In this document: piece by piece, positions 12,900 to 24,803 of the stretch
Layout: every line of letters starts with the position of its first letter
How positions within the stretch are numbered: the stretch's first letter is position 1
Assembly: GCF_050948215.1 (NCBI RefSeq)
Contig: NC_135150.1
Location: 19,385,943 to 19,449,942 of the forward strand
Origin: Halictus rubicundus
Taxonomy: Eukaryota; Arthropoda; Insecta; Hymenoptera; Halictidae
Reading direction: 5' to 3'
DNA length: 64,000 nt
Notes under the pieces: model-generated
Told to the model about the DNA's origin: nothing
The model's database searches: none
The model's input: the letters and a program-made list of their open reading frames with translations, nothing else
Program-made: the position numbers and the translations under genes

Positions 12900-14030
12900 A
12901 ACTTGTTCTCGCTGCTCTCGCTTGATCTTTCCGTTTCACGCTCCTTCTCCGGTTCTCCGCCTCTCCTTTCTCTGCCCCGAGTCTCTCACTCTGTCTCGCG
13001 CGCGCTCTCGCTCTTTTTCCCTGAGAAAAAGCCTGGAGAGCGGCGAGTGTCGAGGCTGCCGGAGTCAGCCGTGCAACACGGCAGAAAGGGTTCGTGCTAA
13101 GGGTCGTCGCAACGCACGGCAAATACTCTAATCGAGGGATGACAGCTTGCACAACAAGTAGGTCAGAAAGCGGTGTACGGACAGCGTAACAGAGCGACGA
13201 AAAGCGACGGGCCGGGTTAACAGTTCGATTCGAAAGTGAAACGGGGTGCGTGGAACGCGATCACGCGTGTTTACGTCGCCGGAACTCACCTCGGCTCGAC
13301 GGGGACTGCGGTAACGGCTCGTAACGATTTGAAACGAGCGCACTGAGTCCACTCCATGCTTGGCACACGCACGGGCCACTCTCTTCCCCGATGGATTTTC
13401 CCCCGGTTTCTAATATGTCCCGGCACTCGTCGACATGCTGACCCTCGTTCGACGCGGATAAAGATCGTCGGCGCACACTAATACTCGACGGTCACGACGC
13501 AGAGGCGCGAAAAACGCGAAAATCCCGACCGATCCGCGGTATAATGTCACGAAATACGCACAGAGTCGGCGAACCTCGAGCCGCGACAGTGGCGACTGCA
13601 CGCGACGAGCGGCTCAACTAAATCCACTAGCTATGACACGCTTCGGCACGCAACACAACAGACACGACACTCCGTTCTCTATCGAGAACTAATCGCGACT
13701 GCGCATGCGTCCTCAAGTGCGTTACGAACACACAGTGTCGCCAGATCAAAACTTGTCTTTCACTCTACCTTACCCCTTCTACGTCACCATGCTCCCATTC
13801 CCCGGCGGTGTGCATCCCCACGCTTCCTTCATGGCCCGGTCACGTGACGCGTTTCGTCTCTGTCGTGCATGTGTCATAATGCCACGTGACCGAGCCAGTA
13901 ATCAGAGAGAGAGGGTAACTGTATTCCCCTCAATTTCCCCAGTATGGTAACACTGCGAACACAGCCCCAGTTCTCCGCATTCGCGAGCGCATGCGCCAGT
14001 CTACCCCCACCAATACCCTTGTGTTCATAC
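12900..14030. promoter_or_regulatory. CpG-rich block, probable promoter/enhancer region
   Basis: This GC- and CpG-rich block ends just before the candidate start codon at 14035. It contains two E-box elements, GTCACGTGAC at 13839-13848 (a perfect USF/TFEB-type palindrome) and CACGTGAC at 13883-13890. It also contains two NRF1-type sites, GCGCATGCG within 13700-13710 and GCGCATGCGC at 13987-13996. These motifs are typical of housekeeping promoters in animals. Their proximity to the 14035 ATG suggests they serve that transcript; the site functions are inference. Confidence 0.5.
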
Positions 14031-14034
14031 CGTA

Positions 14035-14801
14035 ATGGAGGTTCAGAACCCAGTATTTGAAAGTGTCACGATGTTGTCTTTTGAAAGTGATAATACAATG
14101 AAACAGAAGCGCAAGGTGTATCGTAGATATACAAGGTAAAACATTTTAGTTTAATGGATCTGTAAAAGAGTTAACGAATGTTTGTATTTCGAAGTTTTGG
14201 TACGGGAGACAAAATTTTTGAAACCAGTCGGAACCAATCGTCGATTGTTAGTTTTCCTTCTCTTCGTTCCTTATTCAACCTTTTCGATAATATTACACTG
14301 TTTCCTAATAAATCTAACATATATTATGGTCATTTTTGTTATTTATTAAAGAAATGTCGTTATTTTTCTGGGTCTACTCTTAAGAATCTTTTCTCAAATA
14401 TTAACTGATTTCGACTGACTATATATCAAAAAATTGATATTTTCAATTATTTTTTTGGCAATGAAATCGCACATATTCTATAGCCATCGTGTTTTATCAC
14501 ATTACGATTCAAATATTGGCGCGCTTTTCAACGTTTCCTACTTACCGCATGCAGTCTCTTCTTCCTCTTTCTATTTAGTGGCTCACAGAAAAGGATGGAG
14601 ATATCAACTCAAAGAAGCGGCAACGATGGATGTATGGAGACTGTCAAAATCGCCCAATTGGAGAACACAAACGTCAAAAATTCCACCAGAAGTATCGACT
14701 CTAGTATACTCTATAGTTTGAGGATATTCCCTCTACCGACACTGACCCCCACTCTTCAACCTTCCTCGAAAGATTCAAAGGATGTCGGAGTACAACAGTA
14801 A
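14035..14801 (+). CDS. Small two-exon gene, unknown product (107 aa)
   Basis: I do not recognise the protein. Exon 1 is 14035-14135, starting MEVQNPVFESV and ending at a strong donor (ACAAG|GTAAAA). Exon 2 is 14579-14801, after the acceptor TCTATTTAG, and ends at TAA. The donor leaves two bases of a codon and the acceptor supplies one, so the frames join through a 443-bp intron. The product is basic near residues 23-32 (KQKRKVYRRY) and Ser/Thr-rich afterwards; no domain, signal peptide or membrane segment is visible. A second donor-like GTAAGA overlaps the stop (from 14798), so the transcript might continue, but no further + exon is seen before THADA. A palindromic NRF1-type site lies 39 bp upstream of the ATG. 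The gene converges on THADA, whose stop is 170 bp away. Confidence 0.45.
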
Positions 14802-14969
14802 GAATTATTTCCATAATAATTATCACCTCTATTTAATCACATAACAAAAATCAACTGTCAATCGTTTCTTTTATACCAAGCAGTTCATTTATTTATCATA
14901 AACTTAGCATAAAGAAATCTATGATACAATAACAGTTTCGAATTCTGCGGGTAATCTCCGGTGTTGACA

Positions 14970-17900
14970 TTACCGCAAGATTTCCTTATATTCTTTAAAA
15001 GTTAAAACTTGTAACAATTTATTTTTGTATGTCGGATCTAGGATATCGTACAGTCCTTTTTCAAGGGGGGATATATTTTTTTCATAATTTTTTAAAAGCA
15101 TCTTGAACGTCAATGACTTTGAGAATTCGATGTTTACCCGGGAACTTATCCATATTACAATGTCGTCGGACAGTGCGTTATCGGCGAAAGATTTCATGTG
15201 TTCCGAGAAAAGTTCCATGCAAATTTTCGATACCTCGACTGGCTCGAAGAAATCATAGTTCGTACACTTGTTGAACACCTGAAATCAAATGTCAACGGTA
15301 TGTTTAGTATATCTTATCTGGTTTACCCTTGCTAAACGTATTTACTTACGTCTGTTTCATCCATTTCGTAGTCCACGTCGTCCAAGAGGGAGGTACTCCA
15401 ATAGAACAGAACAACGCATAGAAGATCAGGATGTTTCGGACACATATGGTCGTAGAATTTTCTCAAAAACAGACTCAACCGGGAAGATCCATTAGATAAG
15501 GAACACTTCCCTTGAATATTATCAATTAATTCGAACGCTTCGCAACGCACTTCCGCACTGTTATCAAGTAACAATTGCAATGCCGTTGTCCACCATTGAA
15601 CTTGAGCAACTGTAACAATACTCTCAATTAATATTTTATTCATAAACTAACACAAGAAAAATTGATAAACGTACAGCGATATTCATTGTGTTTACAACAA
15701 GGTACGAAAAGATCTTGCATTATTTTCAGCACAGATTTTCGGAAATCTGCACTCAAAGATGCGATCCAAAAATTGTCGCAAAAATTATTATACACATCCT
15801 CGGTGCATTCCAAGTCGATTTCCTTAATTTCACTAAAAGAGTCTGCAATTGCATACGATTTTCCAAGTAATCTCAGGTAAGAGTCTCTCTCACGGTAATT
15901 ATTTTGATCTGTTAATCGTAATTTGTTTAAAACAAATTTACAAATACTAATTACTTTAGAACAGCTTGACGATCCAAACCGATCGGGATGCATCAAGCTA
16001 TTGTAGAGAAAATTGAGCATCGCATCTTGCAGTTCGGGGTTGTACCGATAAAAATCCTGCATCGAGCTGCAGATTACGTCGGTTGCATAATTTAATAACA
16101 ACATCGATGCGTCTCTGTGTGTTGCCTCGTTGATAACGTCTACGACGGTAGACCACGCCATGATTTGTGTTTCCGGTGTTGTTAAACAACAAAAATATAT
16201 CCTTATTGGCACACATTGTGGGATTAAAAGCGTTTCTTTAGCTACAGAACGTATAAACATGATGAGGAATGTTTTGTAATCTTCTCGCGCAGGTCCTAGC
16301 TTCAATTTCTTAAATTCGATTAAATGCGATTGCAGTGCGTCTAACATTGCAACTTGTTCTGTCAAATACGTTCTATCCGCTTCGAATAGTTTATCACAGA
16401 CGTTTATATAAACTGTAGCCAATAAAAAGCAAGGGGTATTTGAATTTTCTCGCTCCAAGTTCCCCAGAATCCAGGCGGTTCGTTTTAAAAATCTGTTCCA
16501 ATCTATGCAAAATGGTTGGAGTTGTTTGTGATTAAAATGATTCAATATCTCGGATATCTGAAAAGAATAGGGACAATTAAATATCATGATTTTCTCAAGA
16601 GATAAAAGTACATTATTTCACAGATACCTGTAGCATGTAGCCATGTATCAAATTTAAAGATGAATAACTGCTCTCAGCAGATATTACATACTCCATTATC
16701 TCCATCAAAACATTTCCCACCGATTGTTCCGTCAGTAGAGCTACAAGTGCTCTGGCTGCTAATTTGCGAGTCTCGTATACTTCACTTTTAGCGCATTGCA
16801 TTACCAAACCGACAAGATTATTGATCTAAAACACACACATACTTTTAATTGCTAAAATTACTGTTGTATAATTCTTGCTCACCTTCCATTGGATGTCTGT
16901 GGGCTCGCAACTATGACTGAGGTATAGTCGTGACAGTAAAAGCAAGATAGACTGCACATTCGTTTTCATAATGGTCTCATTCATCACCACAAACGATTGC
17001 AATTCATCCAAAATGAAGGGCAACAAGTAGGGATATTTTTCAAAAAACATCCTGTAATTCATTTTGTTATCCGTAGTGAGATTAATGTGGTCTTTAGTTC
17101 TCTGCACTCCAAATATTCTAATAATTAATGCACTAAACAACAACGTAGCTGCATTCCTTTCCTGCAAACGATTTTTTATTGTTTATTCCTCGCTGCAGAA
17201 GGAAACTTTATTTTTAACATTATTGGATGCGTAATTAATTTACGATTATTGAGATTCTAAAGATCCATGCATGAGGAATTATTCAATAATTTTATTTTTT
17301 CGGGTATATATTATAAAAGAAATTGTTAAAAATTTGAATAGACACATTCACGTTATTTTTATAAAGTAATGTAAAATTTGTAGTGCTCTGTAAATTTAGT
17401 GTTAATATTCAGCAATCATCATACCGCCCACGTTAAAGCATCGTAGCTCTTGAACGCCGCTATTAAACCATCAGCTACATAATTATTCACAACCTCGCCC
17501 AGCTGGGAATGCCTAAAAATTGCTCTAAGAATATTCAGAGCGTGAGTCCTGATCTCCGTAACTTTCGAACTGTTTACCCCTACATGGTAACCATCTTCAT
17601 GGGTACTGAGCGATTCAAACGTGTCCTTATATTGTGAAAACACTGTATCCGTGTACAACAACGTTTTAACATTTTTCCACAAATCTGTGCCCTCCAATTG
17701 CGTGAACCCTAGCAAAATTTTCATCACTGAATCGAAAGTAGTCGTCTTAGTATCCTTGTGTTGGCGAGGTTCTGTAGACAGCAGTGCCTGTTCAATGAAA
17801 TTGTCATTGTTATCCAAAATCAAACCACAACAAAAGCCTGTAACGTTTACCTGGATCATGAATGGCACACCAGCACTCCTCCGCGTTGCACACAACTTGA

Positions 17901-19834
17901 AATTCTCTTCTTTAATCCCTGTGATAGCAATCAGGATTTGGTGCAACCATATCCTAGGCAGCTCGGTCAAGCTTTCTTTGTTTAAACGCCATAAACGAGC
18001 ACAGAGTTGACTGAAACCTACGTGTGCCTGTTCGAACGCTCCTCTGTGCTTCGTCTCAGTCAGCAAAGTCACCAAATGTTCTCCGATCCTGATAATCTAT
18101 TAAAGCAACAATTTGAGTAGTTTATTTCTTCAAGATAAGTCCGTTTCGACGTCCTTACTGAATCAAGAAATTTTACTTGCTCTTCGATCAGAAGCCCCAT
18201 AGAAAGATCATCTTCGCTGATAGGAGCCTTGGTGGCAAGGAAGCCAAACAGTAAACTAACTTCCTTCACTGTACGCCATGAGCAGAGCAATACCATTTGA
18301 GGTGTCACCACTTCTTTCTCAGGTGAGGAACCGCATATCTCACGAATTGTTTGCAAATTGAGGTCCATCGGTAGGTGTCCCTCTGGAGAAGAATTGTTAA
18401 CTATCACCGACACCGCGTTGCTTAATTCGAAGCACAAGGTGACGAGCTCAGCTATGGTGTCTGCCCATAAGAGTTCTTTTCCTGCTTCCTTCAAGTTGCA
18501 TCCTTGCATCAAGCTTCTAATGCAGAAAAGGTAGCCGTAGAGAGAGTGTTTGGTCACTGTCATCACTATGTTTTCCCTTGCGAGAATCAGGGACTCCTGT
18601 GAATATAAAATATCGATTTTGAGGTCCAAGGTCAATTTAAGATTGCCTCAAAGTGTAACAATAAAATCAAATTTAAGGTTAAAGAGTTAATTTTGATGTA
18701 TGAGAAGAGTACCTTTAATCTTTTTAATAGAATGAGTATTAACTGCAGCACCACAGCCTCTGCTACATTCTCAGACCACTTTGTCACTCCAAACATAGTG
18801 TTCAAAACATTCTGTACAACAGGGGACAACATGCAGACTTTCAACATGTACGCTGACGTAATGCTATCAATGGGTCTGATACTGTTACCTAGTTCTATAG
18901 CGACTGTAACAAGATCGAGAACATTACTTTCTTTATCCAACTGCAACAGACTTGGATCTACTGACTTTATTAAATTAAAAGCCATTTCTTTGTTGACTTC
19001 GTACGTGTCCAACAGCATCAGATCGAACAAGGCTCTCACTTGCTCTGCCTTCCAGCCGATGTGTTTGAATTCATTGTCTAACAAATCTCTCATCAGCAGC
19101 AGTGTTTGAAGAGAGGACCGCCTCCTAGAATACGTTGCATCTGGTCCACAGATGCACATGTTGCGCAGAGACTCAAAAACATTGCTGTACATCTGTATAT
19201 CATCTTCCAATTTACTAGATAACGCATAAGATGCATCTAGCACTTCTTGTTTCATCTCTTGGGGATTGCAACTCTTTTCGTAGTGGTTCCTCATTTTCTC
19301 TTCTTGAGAGCATTGTCTTCTCATAACTGCTAGACTATCTTTCATTCTCCTCAAAGCCTGCAGAGAGAAAGAATTTAACAGTGCCAAATTGCTAGCAATA
19401 TTTATCAATCTTACCTTCTTTATTAGGGGCATGAACTCCAACTTTTCCTTAAAATTATTGTGCAGGAATACAAAAATTATATTGAGCTCCTTAGGCATGA
19501 ATTTCAAAGTACTCTTCTTGGATTCTATCACAACAGCAAGAGCAGTTAATTTAATCTAAAAGCAAATTTTAATAAGACAGAGGTAATAAGATTTGATCCC
19601 TTCATTCACAAGTTCGTTCACCTCGTCGTCGTGATGATGCACACATTTTTCCAAAGTATCGTAAGCGATAGAATCTCGCCAGAAATGTTCATTCTTCGGG
19701 TTCGACAGCTTCTCATCCGTGTCTAATTCTCCGCTGCGCTTCAACAACAACAATTCCTTTAATTTCTTCTTGATTTCCTCTTGTTCGAGCATGGTGAACT
19801 CCGTTAGCAGCTGAACAGTCAAGCACGTGCGCAT
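14970..19834 (-). CDS. THADA: THADA homologue (Trm732-like, DUF2428 armadillo/HEAT protein)
   Basis: This is a large helical-repeat protein of the THADA/Trm732 family. Family members partner the FTSJ1/Trm7 methyltransferase for tRNA position-32 2'-O-methylation; fly THADA also acts on SERCA and energy storage. The exons, in transcript order, are 19610-19834, 19415-19555, 18713-19357, 18159-18596, 17425-18096, 16883-17161, 16628-16825, 15675-16557, 15350-15609 and 14970-15278. All have GT/AG borders and compatible phases and sum to 4,050 nt (1,349 aa). The family hallmark KLCATRRSAGVPF lies near residue 555, followed by HALNILRAIF, NYVADGL and LLFSALIIRIFG blocks. The start at 19834 follows an in-frame TGA about 13 codons upstream. 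Vertebrate THADA is near 1,950 aa, so 400-600 N-terminal residues appear to be missing. AATAAA on the minus strand lies at about 14888-14893. Confidence 0.93.
17425..18096 (-). CDS. THADA: THADA exon 5, DUF2428 core
   Basis: This 672-nt, phase-0 exon carries the most diagnostic part of the protein. It opens IIRIGEHLVTLL and continues TKHRGAFEQAHVGF, CATRRSAGVPFMIQ and THALNILRAIFRHSQLGE, ending DALTWA at a GTATGA donor. The next exon resumes ERNAATLLFSALIIRIFG. The order and spacing of these blocks match the DUF2428 region of animal THADA. Between RRSAG and HALNIL there is a family-variable acidic/Thr linker of about 95 residues. Confidence 0.93.
19358..19414 (-). other. 57-nt intron in THADA, multiple of three and open
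   Basis: The exon ends CCCCTAATAAAGAAG, followed by a GTAAGATTG donor and a TTTCTCTCTGCAG acceptor. Because the intron is 57 nt and contains no in-frame stop, a single open frame runs through it and would add 19 hydrophobic residues (VRLINIASN...). The strong polypyrimidine tract and donor argue it is spliced out, joining PLIKK to ALRRMKD. Confidence 0.85.
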
Positions 19835-20223
19835 TGTTTGGTTAAAACAAGTTGCACGAGTCAGAAATCATAACAGAGAGGATCAGAGAAAATATGAGAA
19901 TGCTCACGCCCGGGGTTTCAGCGTTCCTTATACAGTGCTGCCCCCTACTCATTTTTAGCATTGAACAAAACCTGAGCAACATTTAGCATGGAACAGAACC
20001 TGGGCACAGTGATAGTTCCACGTTCTTAGTTCCACAACCGACGAGAGTCTCGACATTGGGGCAGATATTTCTCGTCGGTGATTGGGGCCGTTACCGACCG
20101 CTCCCAGCACCCACCTGGCACCCACTTTGAGACTCGCAGTTTAATACAGGGGCTGGCAGTCTTTCTAAATATCTCGCATATGCGAGCATATGTGAGCTTG
20201 GCTGCAGGCACCGACGAGATATA

Positions 20224-20600
20224 CAGTGACTCCCAAAAATATTCGGACACTAGCTATAACTACCTTTACGACTTGATAATTCCTTTGTTAATAAAGCAAT
20301 CGTCCCGGGAATTGTTTCTAGCAATAAAAGATCTATTAATGTTGATAAACATAAATAATTTATTTGAAAAATGTACATAAATTCCATAATAAAAATTAGT
20401 AAAAGAAATAATGCACCATTTTTGGCTCACAAAAATATTCGGACAATATTAATTTTTCAATTTAGATAATGTAATTTAGCATTACAAAATTTGTTTAATA
20501 CTTCGTGGCATAACCATTTTGTTTAAGAACATGTCTTAATCTGTTTGGCATACTGTTTATAATTTTTTTTAAATATTCAACAGTTATATTCGACCACTCA
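20224..20600 (-). mobile_element. Tc1-like transposon remnant (3' end, transposase tail)
   Basis: A TA dinucleotide (20222-20223) is followed by CAGTGACTCCCAAAAATATT, the form of a Tc1-family terminal repeat. A second copy of CAAAAATATTCGGACA lies near 20429, as in subterminal repeats. On the minus strand, 20495-20600 encodes the last residues of a Tc1 transposase: EWSNITVEYLKKIINSMPNR, then a VLKQNGYATKY ending and stop. The frame is cut at about 20597 by the 36-bp minisatellite; the rest of the transposase and the other terminal repeat are not visible. The element is inactive. Confidence 0.8.
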
Positions 20601-21692
20601 GTCTGACTACAGGCTGACCTATACTACTGATTTTATGTCTGACTACAGGCTGACCTATACTACTGATTTTATGTCTGACTACAGGCTGACCTATACTACT
20701 GATTTTATGTCTGACTACAGGCTGACCTATACTACTGATTTTATGTCTGACCAGCGATTGACCTATACTACTGATTTTATGTCTGACTACAGGCTGACCT
20801 ATACTACTGATTTTATGTCTGACTACAGGCTGACCTATACTACTGATTTTATGTCTGACTACAGGCTGACCTATACTACTGATTTTATGTCTGACTACAA
20901 GCTGACCTATACTACTGATTTTATGTCTGACCAGCGATTGACCTATACTACTGATTTTATGTCTGACTACAGGCTGACCTATACTACTGATTTTATGTCT
21001 GACTACAGGCTGACCTATACTACTGATTTTATGTCTGACCAGCGATTGACCTATACTACTGATTTTATGTCTGACCAGCGATTGACCTATACTACTGATT
21101 TTATGTCTGACTACAGGCTGACCTATACTACTGATTTTATGTCTGACCAGCGATTGACCTATACTACTGATTTTATGTCTGACTACAGGCTGACCTATAC
21201 TACTGATTTTATGTCTGACTACAGGCTGACCTATACTACTGATTTTATGTCTGACCAGTGATTGACCTATACTACTGATTTTATGTCTGACTACAGGCTG
21301 ACCTATACTACTGATTTTATGTCTGACTACAGGCTGACCTATACTACTGATTTTATGTCTGACTACAGGCTGACCTATACTACTGATTTTATGTCTGACC
21401 AGCGATTGACCTATACTACTGATTTTATGTCTGACTACAGGCTGACCTATACTACTGATTTTATGTCTGACTACAGGCTGACCTATACTACTGATTTTAT
21501 GTCTGACTACAGGCTGACCTATACTACTGATTTTATGTCTGACTACAGGCTGACCTATACTACTGATTTTATGTCTGACTACAGGCTGACCTATACTACT
21601 GATTTTATGTCTGACTACAGGCTGACCTATACTACTGATTTTATGTCTGACTACAGGCTGACCTATACTACTGATTTTATGTCTGACTGCTG
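20598..21692. repeat. 36-bp minisatellite, about 30 copies
   Basis: Head-to-tail 36-bp units begin GACTACAGGCTGACCTAT. There are two main unit types: type A with GACTACAGGCTGACC and type B with GACCAGCGATTGACC. B units are interspersed singly or in pairs among A units. Because 36 is a multiple of three, long frames stay open on both strands (458 codons on the minus strand), all with a 12-residue period. Nothing indicates translation. The left edge is inside the Tc1 transposase tail and the right edge runs into the 11-bp array. Confidence 0.97.
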
Positions 21693-21712
21693 GCTTACCG
21701 TGCGGAATATAT

Positions 21713-23087
21713 GCGCAAATCGTTCCCAATACCTGCCCAAAACATGCGCAAAACTCCCGCAAAACATGACCAAAACATATGCAGAATATGCCCAAAACAT
21801 GCGCAAAACACGCACAAAATTTGTTCAGAACACCTGCAAACCATGCGCAAAACACCCGTAAAACATGCGCAAAACACCCGTAAAACATGCGCAAAACACC
21901 TTCAGAACAGGGCCAAAACATGCCAAAAACAAGCGAAAAATATGTTAAGAATATCCGCAAAACATGCCCAAAACATGCTCATAACATGTGCAAAACGCGT
22001 GCAGAATACCCGCAAAACATGCCCAAAACATTTCCAAAAGATAGCCAAAACATGAGCAAAACACGCACAAAATATGTTCAGAATACCCGCAAACCATGCG
22101 CAAAACACCCGTAAAACATGCGCAAAACACCTGCAGAACATGCCCAAAACATGCCAAAAACACGCGAAAAATATGTTAAGAATATCCGCAAAACATGCCC
22201 AAAACATGCTCATAACATGTGCAAAACGCGTGCAGAATACCCGCAAAACATGCCCAAAATATTTCCAAAAGATAGCCAAAACATGAGCAAAACACGCACA
22301 AAATATGTTCAGAATACCCGCAAACCATGCGCAAAACACCCGTAAAACATGCGCAAAACACCTGCAGAACATGCCCAAAACAAGCCAAAAACACGCGAAA
22401 AATATGTTAAGAATATCCGCAAAACACGCCCAAAACATGCTCATAACATGTGCAAAACGCGTGCAGAATACCCGCAAAACATGCCCAAAACATTTCCAAA
22501 AGATTGCCAAAACATGAGCAAAACACGCACAAAATATGTTCAGAATACCCGCAAACCATGCGCAAAACACCTGCAGAAAATGCCCGAAACATGCCCAAAA
22601 CATGCGCAAAACACGCGGGAAATTGTTCAGAACATGCGCAAAACATGCCCAAAACATGCTCATAACATGTGCAAAACGCGTGCAGAATACCCGCAAAACA
22701 TGCCCAAAACATTTCCAAAAGATAGCCAAAACATGAGCAAAACACGCACAAAATATGTTCAGAATACCCGCAAACCATGCGCAAAACACCCGTAAAACAT
22801 GTGCAAAACACCTGCAGAACATGCCCAAAACATGCCAAAAACACGCGCAAAATATGTTAAGAATATCCGCAAAACATGCCTAAAACATGCTCATAACATG
22901 TGCAAAACATGCGCAAAACACGCACAAAATATGTTCACAATACCCGCAAACCATGAGCAAAACACCCGAAAAACATGCCTAAAACATTTCCAAAAGATTC
23001 CTAAAACATGCGCAAAACACGCGCAACATATGTTCAGAACATCCGCAAACATGCCCAAAACATGCCCATAGCATGTGCAAAACATGG
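21713..23087. repeat. 11-bp satellite with 231-bp higher-order unit
   Basis: The sequence divides cleanly into 11-bp monomers near the consensus CGCAAAACATG. Twenty-one different monomers form a 231-bp higher-order unit. The marker monomer GCTCATAACAT recurs at 21977, 22208, 22439, 22658 and 22889, spaced 231, 231, 219 and 231 bp. Every frame therefore reads AQNMPKTCAKH-like peptides on the + strand and FCACFAHVLR-like peptides on the minus strand; these are artefacts. Confidence 0.95.
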
Positions 23088-24700
23088 GCGACGGTAGGTA
23101 AGAGCACGTCGGCTGTAGCTAAGGGAGAGAGCGTGTCGGCTATATGTAAAGGAGACACCGCTGCGCCTGTAGGTAATAGCGCGGAGATGGTAGGTAAGAG
23201 TGCGTCGTCTGTAGGTAAGCCTAGCGGCAGTGGGTAAGCAGGGGAGCGCGGCGACTGTAGGTAAGGGTGAAAGCGCAGCGGCTATAGGTAAGAGCGCGGA
23301 GATGGTAGGTAAGCCTAGCGACAGTGGGTCAGCAGGGGAGCGCGGCGACTGTAGGTAAGGGAGAGAGCGCTGCGGCTATAAGTAAGAGCACGGAGATGGT
23401 AGGTAAGAGAGCGTCGTCTGTAGGTGAGCCTAGCGGCAGTGGGTAAGCAGTGGAGCGCGGCGACTGTAGGTAAGGGAGAGAGCGCTGCGGCTATAAGTAA
23501 GAGCACGGAGATGGTAGGTAAGAGAGCGTCGTCTGTAGGTGAGCCTAGCGGCAGTGGGTAAGCAGTGGAGCGCGGCGACTGTAGGTAAGGGAGAGAGCGC
23601 TGCGGCTATGGGTAAGAGCGCGGGAATGGTAGGTAAGAGCGCGTCGGCTGTAGCTAAGGGAGAGAGCGCGTCGGCTATATGTAATGGAGACACCGCTGCG
23701 CCAGTAGATAATAGCGCGGAGACGGTAGGTAAGAGTGCGTCGTCTGTAGGTAAGCCTAGCGACAGTGGGTCAGCAGGGGAGCGCGGCGACTGTAGGTAAG
23801 GGAGAGAGCGCTGCGGCTATAGGTAAGAGCGCGGAGATGGTTGGAGAGAGTGCGTCGTCTGTAGGTAAGACTAGCGACAGTGGGTCAGCAGGGGAGCGCG
23901 GCGACTTTTGGTAAGGGTGAGAGCGCAGCGGCTATAGGTAAGAGTGCGGAGATGGTAGGTAAGAGTGCGTCGTCTGTAGGTAAGCCTAGCGACAGTGGGT
24001 CAGCAGGGAAGCGCAGCGACTGTACGTAAGGGAGAGAGCGCTGCGGCTATAGGTAAGAGCGCGGAGATGGTAGGTAAGAGAGCGTCGTCTGTAGGTAAGC
24101 CTAGCGGCAGAGGGTAAGCAGTGGAGCGCGGCGACTGTAGGTAAGGGAGAGAGCGCTGCGGCTATTGGTAAGAGCGCGGAGATGGTAGGTAAGAGCGCGT
24201 CGGCTGTAGCTAAGGGAGAGAGCGCGTCGGCTATATGTAATGGAGACACCGCTGCGCCTGTAGGTAATAGCGTGGAGACGGTAGGTAAGAGCGCGTCGGC
24301 TGTAGATACGGGAGAGGGCGCGTCGGCTATATGTAATGGAGACACCGCTGCGGCTATAGGTAAGAGCGCGGCGACGGTAGGTAAGAGTGCGTCGTCTGTA
24401 GGTAAGCCTATAGCGGCAGTCGGTAAGCAGTGGAGCGCGGCGACTGTAGGCAAGGGAGAGAGCGCTGCGGCTGTGGGTAAGTGCGCGGCGATGGTAGGTT
24501 AGAGCGCGTGAACTGTAGGTGAGAGCCTGTCGGCTGTAGGTAAGGGAGAGAGCGCGTCGGCTTTATGTAATGGAGGGACTGCTGCGGCTATAGGTAAGAG
24601 CGCGGAGACGGTACGTAAGAGCGCGTCGGCTGTAGGTAAGCGTAGCGACTGTGGGTAAGCAGGGGAGCGCAGCGGCTGTAAGTAAGAGCGAGATCGTGTT
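23088..24700. repeat. GC-rich 21-27-bp satellite rich in GTAGGTAAG
   Basis: Units of about 21, 24-25 and 27 bp carry GTAGGTAAG followed by AGCGCG-type sequence, with composite blocks such as a 115-bp one repeated from about 23354 and again from about 23469. Many units contain the 5' splice-site consensus GGTAAG on the + strand. The minus strand gives LTYSRSAL-type peptides. No coding evidence. Confidence 0.93.
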
Positions 24701-24803
24701 GGCTCTCGATATGAGAGGCCAGCGGTTTTCCCTGAAATCGTCACGTTGCAATCATGATTGGGAACAGAACCGAGCAGCTTCTAGCGGGGAACAGAACTGA
24801 GCC

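Noticed and set aside
15289..18010. Plus strand ORFs of 60-138 codons between 15.3 and 19.1 kb
   Set aside because: They are antisense shadows of THADA exons and have no independent start or splice context.
20584..21960. 458-codon minus strand ORF and 208/199-codon + strand ORFs
   Set aside because: These are the 36-bp minisatellite and the edge of the 11-bp satellite read in phase; peptide periodicity equals the DNA period.
21902..22828. 308-codon Cys/Phe/His-rich minus ORF
   Set aside because: It is the 11-bp satellite read through; all three frames give permutations of the same peptide.
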